Source: an uncultured Chloroflexota bacterium
GTDB lineage: Bacteria > Chloroflexota > Anaerolineae > Aggregatilineales > Phototrophicaceae
Assembly (NCBI GenBank): GCA_937870805.1
Contig: CALMZT010000151.1
Location: forward strand, 1-6,193
Direction: 5' to 3'
Length of the DNA stretch: 6,193 bases
Under the pieces are notes generated by a model. It was not told the DNA's origin, ran no database searches, and worked only from the letters and a program-made list of their open reading frames with translations. How positions within the stretch are numbered: the stretch's first letter is position 1; every line of letters starts with the position of its first letter. Shown here one piece after another: positions 1-6,184 of this stretch. The position numbers and the translations under genes are program-made.

Positions 1-21
1 ATTACGTGCTAATTCGTCCAT
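1..21 (-). CDS. possible start of a further gene, cut by the window edge
   Basis: On the minus strand an ATG at 21-19 opens the peptide MDELARN and runs off the window. The same frame is open back to the TAA of the preceding gene. The sequence TACAAT at 33-28 resembles a -10 box and lies 6 bases before the ATG, so a leaderless start is conceivable. An AGGGGA at 66-61 looks like a ribosome binding site, but the ATG it best serves (50-48) stops after three codons. Only seven codons are visible, so neither the gene nor a product can be established. Confidence 0.2.
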
Positions 22-72
22 ATCCCGATTGTAACGCTTTATCTTCTCATACGATACAATTCCCCTGAGTAG

Positions 73-1134
73 TTACATATTATCTTCCCCCCGAACAGGA
101 GGAGCAACACTCACGCTCTGCGGCAGTGCCACCCTCACAGGCAGCGCTTGCATATCCCTTAAATTGTACGGCTGTGGGAACGTCGGCGCGCCATCGCCTA
201 ACCCGTTGCTATCCAGCGGTATCTCTGCAAACGTCCCCGCTGGCACGGTCTGCGTCACGCCATTAGAACTTAACTCCGCGCGTCCTTCCACCACGCTCAC
301 TGTCATCACCCCGCCGCCCGCTGTCAGATAAATCGTTGACCCTAAGCGAATATCGACTTCGTTCACCCGTAGATTGACCTCACCTGCCCCTTGAGGTGTC
401 TGCACAAGGATGCCGCTATCAGGAGCTTCGGCACACTGGCTGTCCCCAATCGCGCTGGCAAAGTAGAATGCCTGCATCGGTGCGTACAGCGGCGCACCAC
501 CTTCCACCACCGTCAGCGTTTCTAAATCCGCTTCACTGCTCACGAAGTCCGCCGATACCCAACCGAGTTCACCCGTCTCTGTATCCAGTACAATGCGCAA
601 CCATGAACTATCTTCCAAGCGTCCGTTAGCGATCACCGTTTCGCCTCTGCTCAGCGACGCAATGACATTGTTCTCCGTTGTAGTGGGGCGCAGCCGAATA
701 TTCACGTTGGCGTTGGCGGTGACTTCAAGCTCCGTCAATTCATCGACAGCATTGGTCATCGCCACATCGCCGAACAGCAGCACCGTCACATTTTGACCGG
801 GCAAGGTATCGGGCAAATTTGCTTGCAACAGCATCAGCGCAATACCCCACGTCTCGTCAGTGAGGCTCATCGAACTCAGTTGCAGCGTCTCGATATTGGC
901 GACATCCACGACATCGCCAGCTTGCTCAAACGTGAAAGCAGGCGCATCGTCGCGCGGTGTCGCCTCAAGTGTGACATTGCCATAGCACGCCTGGTTGCGC
1001 GACAAGTCCGCACAGGCGTCATCAGCCGCATTCAGCGCGGCATCCACCAGTGCAGGACAATCGCCTTGGGCAGCGACGATGGGAGCGAGGCATAACAAAA
1101 ACAGCAGGACGAATGAACAAACTTTTGAGTTCAT
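73..1134 (-). CDS. secreted SH3b-domain protein with a FecR-like C-terminal segment
   Basis: This 353-residue protein is probably exported. Residues 1-22 form a signal peptide with a hydrophobic core at 8-21 and a likely signal peptidase I site after VAA (20-22). C15 does not sit in a lipobox, so a lipoprotein is unlikely. The mature N-terminus has a compact cysteine region (C26, C41, C50, with RNQACYGN at 46-53), and a further cysteine lies at 234. Residues 140-198 match a bacterial SH3 (SH3b) domain: NVNIRLRP at 143-150, a glycine-turn segment, SSWLRI at 176-181 and GWVSADFV at 191-198. Residues 252-307 (VDIRLGSTIYL, then VVEGRAEL and VPAGTFAEIPL) resemble the beta-rich FecR fold. SH3b domains usually bind peptides or cell-wall material, so an extracellular ligand-binding role is inferred; no enzyme motif is seen. 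The ATG at 1134 is preceded by AAGAGGA about 10 bases upstream, which supports this start. The gene follows the FHA gene by 58 bp and is probably cotranscribed with it. The exact family is not recognised. Confidence 0.85.
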   Translation of the reverse strand: MNSKVCSFVLLFLLCLAPIVAAQGDCPALVDAALNAADDACADLSRNQACYGNVTLEATPRDDAPAFTFEQAGDVVDVANIETLQLSSMSLTDETWGIALMLLQANLPDTLPGQNVTVLLFGDVAMTNAVDELTELEVTANANVNIRLRPTTTENNVIASLSRGETVIANGRLEDSSWLRIVLDTETGELGWVSADFVSSEADLETLTVVEGGAPLYAPMQAFYFASAIGDSQCAEAPDSGILVQTPQGAGEVNLRVNEVDIRLGSTIYLTAGGGVMTVSVVEGRAELSSNGVTQTVPAGTFAEIPLDSNGLGDGAPTFPQPYNLRDMQALPVRVALPQSVSVAPPVRGEDNM

Positions 1135-1192
1135 AGCAGATACATCCTCTTTGGAACTTAAATTTTATTGGTTGGTATGTAGTGTTTGCTGA

Positions 1193-2401
1193 TTACTCTC
1201 CCTGCTCCGCGTCAGGGTCTGCCAGGAAGTAGAGGTACATTCGTAGCTGCCCCAAACGGATTTCGTCGGCGTTGCTGAGTTCTTCCAGCGAACCCGGACG
1301 GATCGAGCGCCCATTAAGGAACGTGCCATTCACACTGCCTAGATCTTCGATAAAAAACTTGCCGTCCTTGTAATGCATAATCATATGCACGCGCGACACA
1401 CCCAGATCAATCGCCTGAAAACGCGAGAGATCGACGTGTGCGGGAGTCGGTTTTTCAGCCTGCCGCCCGAAGGTCACGGGCTGTTTGACGCTCACCGTCA
1501 GCGGCACGTCGCCATGCCCAAAGACGAACACCACGACGGTATCACGCCGCGACTCAGGCTTGAGCGAACGCAGCGGCGCAGTGCCGACCAACTGTTTGGT
1601 GTGCAGCGTCGATACCCCTTTTTCAGTCTGATGTACCAGCGACGTGACACTGTGGGCAAGTTCTTTGGCGTTGATCGGACGCCCAATGAAAAGGCTTGCG
1701 CCCGCTTGTGTCGCCTGCGTGATGTTCTCGCTGGTTTTTTGCCCACCTAGCACGACAATCGGCGTCGTGTTCTGGCGAGTGTCGCGGCGCACGTAGCGAC
1801 AGAATTCCAGCCCGTTCAAGCCCGGCAGCGTCGTATCCACGATAATCGCGCTGGGACGGCGCGCGTTAAACGCCCGAATCGCGCTGAGCATGTCGCGCGA
1901 AATCTGCGGGGTGTAACCTGCCTGTTCCATAATCAGCGATACCAGCTTGGCGATTTCCGGGTCATCTTCCACGATCAAGATCACCTGCCCATGCCCCGGA
2001 TACACTTCAGCTTGCGGTTGTAAGCTGCTTTGATCTTGCACGCTCGGTCCATAAGTGGGCGATACGACAATCGCAATGTTCATCTTGAAACTGCCCAATT
2101 GCAATTGATCGCCGTGCTTCAGGGGATGGGCTTTGTTCGGCTCTACTTTTTCATCGTTGAGTATCGTGCCGTTCATCGAGTTCAGATCAGAAACTGTCAA
2201 ATGGTTGCCGCGCACGTCAATCGTCAGATGCTGCCGCGACACCCCCAACGCCTCTGCGCCAAAAGGACCTAAATCGACATCTGGCTGTGTCGATTGGTTT
2301 TTTTCCGCGCGCCCCACAATCAAGCGTTCGTCAAGGCGCACTTTCATCGCGCCGGGCATACTGGGGCTGCTGAGTTCCAGAATCCAGGATGTGATTGTCA
2401 T
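1193..2401 (-). CDS. FHA - response-regulator receiver - FHA signalling protein
   Basis: This 402-residue protein has no signal peptide or membrane segment and is presumably cytoplasmic. Three domains are visible. The first FHA domain (about 5-112) has G30-R31, S55-R56-x-H58 and N77-G78-T79. A CheY-like receiver (about 139-257) has the acidic cluster E145-D146-D147 and the phosphoacceptor D189, followed by LPGLNGLEF. The second FHA domain (about 288-393) has G312-R313, S336-R337-x-H339 and N358-G359-T360. FHA domains bind phosphothreonine peptides, and both copies here keep the usual binding residues. The receiver is atypical: the conserved Thr/Ser of strand 4 is G219 (VVLGGQ) and the conserved Lys of strand 5 is R241 (FIGRP). 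It has no DNA-binding or catalytic output domain, so an adaptor linking Ser/Thr-kinase signalling with a receiver input is the likely role; that is inference. The start at 2401 has only a weak GAGTGG about 9 bases upstream. An extended -10 promoter lies at 2452-2460. No partner kinase is in the window. Confidence 0.93.
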   Translation of the reverse strand: MTITSWILELSSPSMPGAMKVRLDERLIVGRAEKNQSTQPDVDLGPFGAEALGVSRQHLTIDVRGNHLTVSDLNSMNGTILNDEKVEPNKAHPLKHGDQLQLGSFKMNIAIVVSPTYGPSVQDQSSLQPQAEVYPGHGQVILIVEDDPEIAKLVSLIMEQAGYTPQISRDMLSAIRAFNARRPSAIIVDTTLPGLNGLEFCRYVRRDTRQNTTPIVVLGGQKTSENITQATQAGASLFIGRPINAKELAHSVTSLVHQTEKGVSTLHTKQLVGTAPLRSLKPESRRDTVVVFVFGHGDVPLTVSVKQPVTFGRQAEKPTPAHVDLSRFQAIDLGVSRVHMIMHYKDGKFFIEDLGSVNGTFLNGRSIRPGSLEELSNADEIRLGQLRMYLYFLADPDAEQGE

Positions 2402-2451
2402 AATATAATGCCACTCGACTGCTGATAAAGACCAACGGCGATAAGTTTGCT

Positions 2452-2460
2452 ATTATAGCA
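2452..2460 (-). promoter_or_regulatory. extended -10 promoter of the FHA gene
   Basis: Reading the minus strand, 2460-2452 is TGCTATAAT, a perfect -10 hexamer with the TG extension. The position 17 bases further upstream (2480-2475) is CGGCAA, a poor -35 box, as expected for an extended -10 promoter. The predicted transcription start is near 2445, giving a leader of about 45 bases before the ATG at 2401. Expression from this promoter would also reach the SH3b gene downstream. Confidence 0.6.
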
Positions 2461-2559
2461 ACGCACCGCGAACTTTGCCGTTGCCCTCTCGACCAATTGT
2501 GTAAGAATGTTTACTGCGCAGCGCTGCTTTAGCCCTCTAAACTCCCGGTTGCTTCATTA

Positions 2560-2639
2560 GAAGTTACGCAGTTGGGTTCACGAACAAGGGGTTTAAACCC
2601 CTTGTTCAAGCACAAATCGCCGTTCAACTGCGCAAGTCC
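2560..2639. mobile_element. 80-bp miniature inverted-repeat element (MITE-like), TA target duplication
   Basis: The left end reads GAAGTTACGCAGTTG (2560-2574). The right end, read inward on the other strand, is GGACTTGCGCAGTTG (2639-2625), giving terminal inverted repeats that match at 12 of 15 positions. The centre is a perfect 26-bp palindrome at 2582-2607, each half being GAACAAGGGGTTT. The element is flanked by TA on both sides (2558-2559 and 2640-2641). This matches the target duplication of IS630/Tc1-mariner type transposons, so it is probably a non-autonomous derivative mobilised by such a transposase; no transposase is encoded here. As RNA the whole element would fold into a long hairpin and could act as a transcriptional or mRNA-stability barrier between the flanking units. 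It lacks a following T-tract, so it is not a typical intrinsic terminator. Confidence 0.7.
2582..2607. repeat. perfect 26-bp palindrome at the centre of the MITE-like element
   Basis: Two exact 13-base halves (GAACAAGGGGTTT and its complement) meet at 2594/2595 with no spacer. The centre is GTTTAAAC. The absence of any mismatch contrasts with the diverged outer arms of the same element, which suggests recent insertion or ongoing conservation of the core hairpin. Confidence 0.9.
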
Positions 2640-2882
2640 TATTCATATACAAATTCACAGCCGCCACCCCCAACCACAGTGTTATACATGTAGAAGGTAT
2701 CCGCTGAGGTAAATGTAATCATCCATATCCTAAGACCCTGTACGCTGGAATTATCAGGACTGTAGACGTTATCTCCCGTGCGGTTGAAGGTAAATTCTGT
2801 ACCATCACCCCACGAGAGCACCAGCGCGCTTCGAATCTTCGTTGAAGGTAATATTCGGATAACCAGTTCCCCTGAACGGTGT
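2639..2882 (-). pseudogene. frameshifted 3' remnant of a small beta-rich (calycin-like) protein
   Basis: From 2821 to 2639 one frame encodes 60 residues of convincing protein: SWGDGTEFTFNRTGDNVY early, then GLRIWMITF, DTFYMYNTVV and a C-terminal CEFVYE. Alternating hydrophobic strands with glycine/aspartate turns suggest a lipocalin/calycin-like barrel piece. The only in-frame start is a GTG at 2821 without a ribosome binding site. Upstream, coding-like sequence shifts to another frame: 2870-2823 reads GTGYPNITFNEDSKRA. The 11-base string GTTGAAGGTAA occurs at 2783-2793 and 2841-2851 and encodes the TFN step in both strands, but the copies are 58 bases apart (not a multiple of three). This fits a single extra base between about 2840 and 2815. 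The 5' part of the gene is missing, since the intact metallopeptidase gene ends at 2882. The stop codon is shared with the mobile element. Alternative: a genuine 60-codon GTG-start gene. Confidence 0.5.
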
Positions 2883-4159
2883 TACCCCAAGCCAATGATC
2901 GTTTTCTGAAATTCGACGACTTGCTCATCCAAATTCGAGTTCGGACGCTTGAGCAAATCCAGCGCCGTTTGCAGGCTGCCTTCCAGCGGCACGCCGCCAA
3001 TCCGCAAAATCGCCGCGCGGATGCCTTCGAGTCCGCTGTAGGTTTCGAGGCGAAAACGCACGATGCGCTTGAGCATATCGGTAATCTGCAAGCGGCGCGC
3101 TTCACCCTGCTTTTTACGCAGTGGGTCGGTGTCGTCATCTGTCAAACGGTTCAGCGAAAACGCTGTGATCGCGTCGGTCACGGTTTCGTGTCCGCCGTTG
3201 CTGCTGCGTGCCGCCAATCTGTAGCCATCATTCATCGTCAACGGCACACTTTCGCCAGACGGCAGCGTATATTTCTTGCCCATCAAATTAACTTCGTAGA
3301 ACTCTCTGGGGCGCACCACCTGCCCCTTCGCCGTTTTCAGGCTGTAGCGCCAGTTAATCACATGCCCGATCTCGTGCGCGACCAGTTCCGTCGATGTATA
3401 GGGCAGGTTGCGATTTGAACGGGTCGTCTGCGTGCCTTCAAAAAAGACTTTATTGCCTAAAATGATTTCGTAACCGTTGCTGTTCTTGGCGTACCAGACT
3501 TCTTTATCAGGAAACGGGCTGACGTTGTTTCTGGCGGAGCGCGTAATTTGCAGCGGCGCGTACATCATGCGGAACGCCAGCGCATCATCGCGCCTGCCAA
3601 ACAGTTCCTCGAAGATGCGTCCGATGCCCTGTGCCATCCCGGCGATGGCTTGCTGTACCTTGCGCAGATCCGCCATGCTCCACGCGCCGCCATCTATCGA
3701 ACCCAGCGTTACGCCATGATCGTGCAGATCTTCAATCAGCGTGCGCACCGTCAGGATGCCATCCAAATCCCACATGCCCGTCAGCTTGAAATCGCGCAGC
3801 AGCGCCGCGATTTCCTGCGCCTCTTCAAAAGGAATTTCCACGCCATCTTTTACGTCCATGCCCATTGATTCGAGCAGTTCTTCCGAAGCGCTTACCGGGT
3901 TCGCGGGCACAAAAGGAATCGTCTTTGCCAGCAAAGGGTCAACGCTGATGAAGCGTGCCGTTGTCCAGTAGATTTTTTTGTTGACTTCGATACGGTAGCG
4001 CAGCTTGTTTTCATCGCCGTCGGGGTCAATCGCAAAGCCTGTAATCGTCACCTCTTGCCCATTTTTGAGTTGGAACGGCGCTTTCTCGTCAATCACTTTA
4101 GGTCCGAGTCGCACGTTCAAAGGCAAATCTGCTTTAACGATCCCTTTCACATCAGCCAT
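2882..4159 (-). CDS. SH3b-domain predicted zinc metallopeptidase (HEXXH, gluzincin-like)
   Basis: The protein has 425 residues when started at the ATG at 4159, which has AAAGGA eight bases upstream. A GTG at 4198 in the same frame would add 13 residues but has no ribosome binding site. Residues 5-73 look like an SH3b domain (LPLNVRLGP at 12-20, GQEVTITG, then IYWTTARFISV at 63-73). A helical middle region (about 90-205) follows. The catalytic part contains AHEIGH (261-266), a zinc-binding HEXXH with H262, E263 and H266, and 59 residues further on HETVTDAITAF, in which E325 and D329 match the ExxxD third-ligand pattern of gluzincin peptidases. There is no signal peptide or membrane helix, so either it is cytoplasmic or it leaves by a route not visible here. 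Peptidase activity is inferred from the metal motifs; the substrate is unknown. The C-terminal 70 residues are helical. The gene lies downstream of the VanW terminator and is probably a separate transcription unit. A named family is not recognised. Confidence 0.85.
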   Translation of the reverse strand: MADVKGIVKADLPLNVRLGPKVIDEKAPFQLKNGQEVTITGFAIDPDGDENKLRYRIEVNKKIYWTTARFISVDPLLAKTIPFVPANPVSASEELLESMGMDVKDGVEIPFEEAQEIAALLRDFKLTGMWDLDGILTVRTLIEDLHDHGVTLGSIDGGAWSMADLRKVQQAIAGMAQGIGRIFEELFGRRDDALAFRMMYAPLQITRSARNNVSPFPDKEVWYAKNSNGYEIILGNKVFFEGTQTTRSNRNLPYTSTELVAHEIGHVINWRYSLKTAKGQVVRPREFYEVNLMGKKYTLPSGESVPLTMNDGYRLAARSSNGGHETVTDAITAFSLNRLTDDDTDPLRKKQGEARRLQITDMLKRIVRFRLETYSGLEGIRAAILRIGGVPLEGSLQTALDLLKRPNSNLDEQVVEFQKTIIGLG

Positions 4160-4167
4160 GATAAGAA

Positions 4168-4173
4168 TCCTTT
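4168..4173 (-). promoter_or_regulatory. ribosome binding site that fixes the metallopeptidase start
   Basis: On the minus strand 4173-4168 is AAAGGA, eight bases before the ATG at 4159. The alternative GTG at 4198 is preceded only by AT-rich sequence with no purine-rich box, so the shorter protein beginning MADVKG is preferred. Confidence 0.75.
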
Positions 4174-4178
4174 CAAAA

Positions 4179-4206
4179 GTTATAGTTGTTGGAGACACTT
4201 TGCTAA
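4179..4206 (-). promoter_or_regulatory. candidate promoter of the metallopeptidase gene
   Basis: Minus-strand TTAGCA (4206-4201, four of six matches to a -35 box) and TATAAC (4184-4179, five of six to a -10 box) are separated by 16 bases. They lie between the upstream terminator and the gene, where a promoter would be expected. The predicted start of transcription near 4172 falls inside the ribosome binding site, which weakens the call. Confidence 0.35.
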
Positions 4207-4210
4207 TTGT

Positions 4211-4241
4211 AAACGAAAAGAAGCGGTTGTATGCCGCCTCT
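4211..4241 (-). terminator. intrinsic terminator after the VanW gene
   Basis: On the minus strand AGAGGCGG (4241-4234) pairs with CCGCTTCT (4226-4219) around a 7-base loop (4233-4227). One pair in the stem is a G-T wobble. TTTTCGTTT, overlapping the last stem base, runs from 4219 to 4211. It begins 27 bases after the VanW stop codon, in the right place and orientation to end that transcript, and separates it from the metallopeptidase gene. Confidence 0.75.
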
Positions 4242-4267
4242 CAATTAAGGAGTCGAAAATAATTCTC

Positions 4268-6184
4268 TTATCCGCCACTATTCTGCGATTGCAAAATCGG
4301 ATCACTGGGCGATACCTGGATAATTTCCTGCCACGGTTCGTAGTGGCTGAAGAAGGTGTCACGGCGGAGTTCGTTACCGTTCAAATCCTCAATAATGCGT
4401 ATGTTCGTGATGTCTGCGCCGTCGGCTGCCCAATCGACCTGCAAATACTGCCCCGGCGGGATTTCGGGATTAGCTTCATAGATCGTCGGACCATGCGGTG
4501 TAATCGCTGTGATCTCTGGTCCTTCGCGCCTCACGCGCCGCCCCGGATTGGTGCTGTAAAAGCGGAACTGCACCGCGTTTTCGCCCGGATACATTGACGT
4601 TTCGATCAGCAGGTGATACGGCGTGTCATTCAGAAAGCGAAAGTCAAAATCTGGCGTAAAAATCGCGGCGTCCATACCCGCGCCTTCACCTGCCTCATAA
4701 TAGCCTACCCGGTAGCCATGTGGATAGCGTTCCAGCACGGGAAAACCTGCGTAAAACGCTGCCTGAAACGCTGTCGTGCTCACCTGACACACGCCGCCGC
4801 CCACGCCGGGCACGGTACGCCCACCTTGAATGATAAATCCTTCGACAAAGCCCGCTTCAGGGCTGACATCGCCCAACCAGTAGTTGTACGAAAATTCCTC
4901 GCCGGGACCGATGATGACGCCATCAAAGCGGCTGGCGGCAAGCGCAATATTTTCACGCCGTGCCTGCGTTGAGCCTGCATAATACGTCGTCGCTTCGGAC
5001 ACCAGTTCGGTGATGCCCAACTCGGCGGCTGTGATGCTTTCGTGATAGCGCGGCAGGGTGTAATCAAACGCCAGCGGAATCGTGCGGTTGGTCGCGCTGG
5101 TGGCAAACACGCCTTCCTCCAGACGTGCCAGCGTTTGCTCGACGTTCAGCGTGCGCCCGCTGCGGCTGGGCTGCACCACTTGTAACTGTCCTGTGGCATC
5201 ATCATAGTTAAAGCGTCCATCCTGTGGCGTCGTAATCAGTCCCGGCGCAAGTGATTCGAGGAAGGTGCTCAGTGCCTCCATATTGACACTCACGTCGTAG
5301 CTGCGCGTGCCGTCCCCGTTATCGACCAACTGTACCGTCAGCAGCGACGCAATCTGCTCTACCGATGCTGTCCAGGGACCCAACTGCCCGCCGCTGCCAT
5401 CGTCTGCCACCAGCGTCAGCGTGCCAGAGATTGCCGCGCGCACTTTCGCCGCCGCTGCCTCGGCTTCCCATACCAGCGGCGGCGTCTCATTCACCACCAG
5501 CGGGATTTCCGCGCCCGTGTTCATTTGTACGATGATGGTTTGCAACTGTGCCAGCGTCGCGCCGATGTCCAGCGTGCGCCCACTGCGGCTCGGCGTCGTG
5601 CGTACTGCCAACCCATCGACCACCAGCGTCGCATCTTCAACGGGACGATTGACCTCCTCCGCGATGGCGGTCAACTGCGAAACGGCGTAGTTCTGATCGT
5701 AGCGCACGACAGGCGCGATGCTGCGCCCACCAAACCAGATCGTCGCCTGACTGACCAGATTGCCCATCACGTCGCCTTGATGTCCGGCGGCAAAGGCTTG
5801 CTCTGCCGTCGCCCGCTCATCGAACGATACGCCCAAATCAGCCGCCGTCATCTGCCAGAAGCGATCCCCATCGCGGAACGTGAACACCGCTTCGGTATCA
5901 TATGTGAAACGATCTTGCAGCGCAGCTTCAGCTTCGTCCAGTGACATGCCGCTGAGGTTCACGCCCAGCGACCACACACCCGGCACAATCTTGTCCACGT
6001 AGCGCATTTGCAGCGCCGCGACGAAAATTCCCAGCACGATCACCAACAGAATCCCGCCGCTGAACACCAGAATCGGCAGACGAATCATCCAGGGGTTCAT
6101 ACCGGACTGGCGACGCCGTGCGCGGGGTGGCGGGGGCATCTGCGGCGGCAGCGGACGTTGTTCAGGAAGCGGCGTAGGGGTCAT
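4268..6184 (-). CDS. VanW-family membrane-anchored envelope protein with two peptidoglycan-binding-like repeats
   Basis: The 638-residue protein begins with a proline-rich cytoplasmic tail (3-20) and a basic patch (RARRR, 21-25), followed by one membrane helix (about 34-59), so the bulk lies outside the membrane. PGVWSLGVNLSGMSLDEA (68-85) is the usual entry to YoaR-type proteins. Two related domains follow (about 100-235 and 250-375), each ending in SRSGRTL (199-205 and 340-346), as in the PG_binding_4 family. The VanW domain (about 410-545) is canonical: GEEFSYN (428-434), GGGVCQVSTT (462-471, with C466) and ERYPHGYRVGYY (485-496). Residues 552-624 form a G5-like C-terminal domain (PGQYLQVDW, then SHYEPWQEII). 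VanW proteins occur in some vancomycin-resistance clusters and widely elsewhere; their biochemical role is unsettled, so this is not evidence of resistance. The ATG at 6184 is only nine bases from the window edge, so upstream signals are mostly out of view. M29 is an unlikely alternative start because it would remove the basic tail. Confidence 0.92.
   Translation of the reverse strand: MTPTPLPEQRPLPPQMPPPPRARRRQSGMNPWMIRLPILVFSGGILLVIVLGIFVAALQMRYVDKIVPGVWSLGVNLSGMSLDEAEAALQDRFTYDTEAVFTFRDGDRFWQMTAADLGVSFDERATAEQAFAAGHQGDVMGNLVSQATIWFGGRSIAPVVRYDQNYAVSQLTAIAEEVNRPVEDATLVVDGLAVRTTPSRSGRTLDIGATLAQLQTIIVQMNTGAEIPLVVNETPPLVWEAEAAAAKVRAAISGTLTLVADDGSGGQLGPWTASVEQIASLLTVQLVDNGDGTRSYDVSVNMEALSTFLESLAPGLITTPQDGRFNYDDATGQLQVVQPSRSGRTLNVEQTLARLEEGVFATSATNRTIPLAFDYTLPRYHESITAAELGITELVSEATTYYAGSTQARRENIALAASRFDGVIIGPGEEFSYNYWLGDVSPEAGFVEGFIIQGGRTVPGVGGGVCQVSTTAFQAAFYAGFPVLERYPHGYRVGYYEAGEGAGMDAAIFTPDFDFRFLNDTPYHLLIETSMYPGENAVQFRFYSTNPGRRVRREGPEITAITPHGPTIYEANPEIPPGQYLQVDWAADGADITNIRIIEDLNGNELRRDTFFSHYEPWQEIIQVSPSDPILQSQNSGG
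5146..5170 (-). repeat. internal DNA repeat in the VanW gene, second copy
   Basis: This stretch encodes the second SRSGRTL motif. It is nearly identical to 5569-5593, sharing AGCGTGCGCCC and CTGCGGCT in register. It reflects duplication of the peptidoglycan-binding-like domain; most of the rest of the two domains has diverged at DNA level. Confidence 0.7.
5569..5593 (-). repeat. internal DNA repeat in the VanW gene, first copy
   Basis: This stretch encodes the first SRSGRTL motif (residues 199-205) and pairs with 5146-5170. The conserved serine/arginine/glycine loop closes each peptidoglycan-binding-like domain, so conservation is probably functional and not a recent duplication. Confidence 0.7.

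Noticed and set aside
1131..1146. Four-codon frame ATG-TAT-CTG-CTA-TGA overlapping the start of the SH3b gene
   Set aside because: Its ATG abuts the AAGAGG box with no spacing, so that box serves the SH3b gene; chance overlap is the simplest explanation.
1135..1192. Possible promoter (TAAAAT) in the 58-bp gap before the SH3b gene
   Set aside because: No matching -35 box, and the short gap without a terminator is explained by cotranscription with the FHA gene.
2404..2409. TATAAT on the plus strand next to the FHA start
   Set aside because: No -35 box at the right distance and no plus-strand gene downstream; it arises from the AT-rich start context.
2518..2527. Palindrome GCAGCGCTGC in the leader region upstream of the FHA gene
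   Set aside because: Ten bases only, no T-tract, no second copy, and outside the predicted transcript; not enough to call an operator or terminator.
2719..3138. 139-residue minus-strand frame overlapping the 3' end of the metallopeptidase gene
   Set aside because: Most of it is an out-of-frame shadow of a well-supported coding region, with cysteine- and arginine-rich low-plausibility sequence.
4055..4597. 180-residue plus-strand frame across the VanW/metallopeptidase junction
   Set aside because: Antisense to two recognised genes and to the terminator, with no domain or plausible composition.
4268..6184. Vancomycin resistance determinant
   Set aside because: Only the VanW domain is shared; no vanHAX-type ligase, dehydrogenase or dipeptidase is present, and VanW proteins are common in organisms without this resistance.
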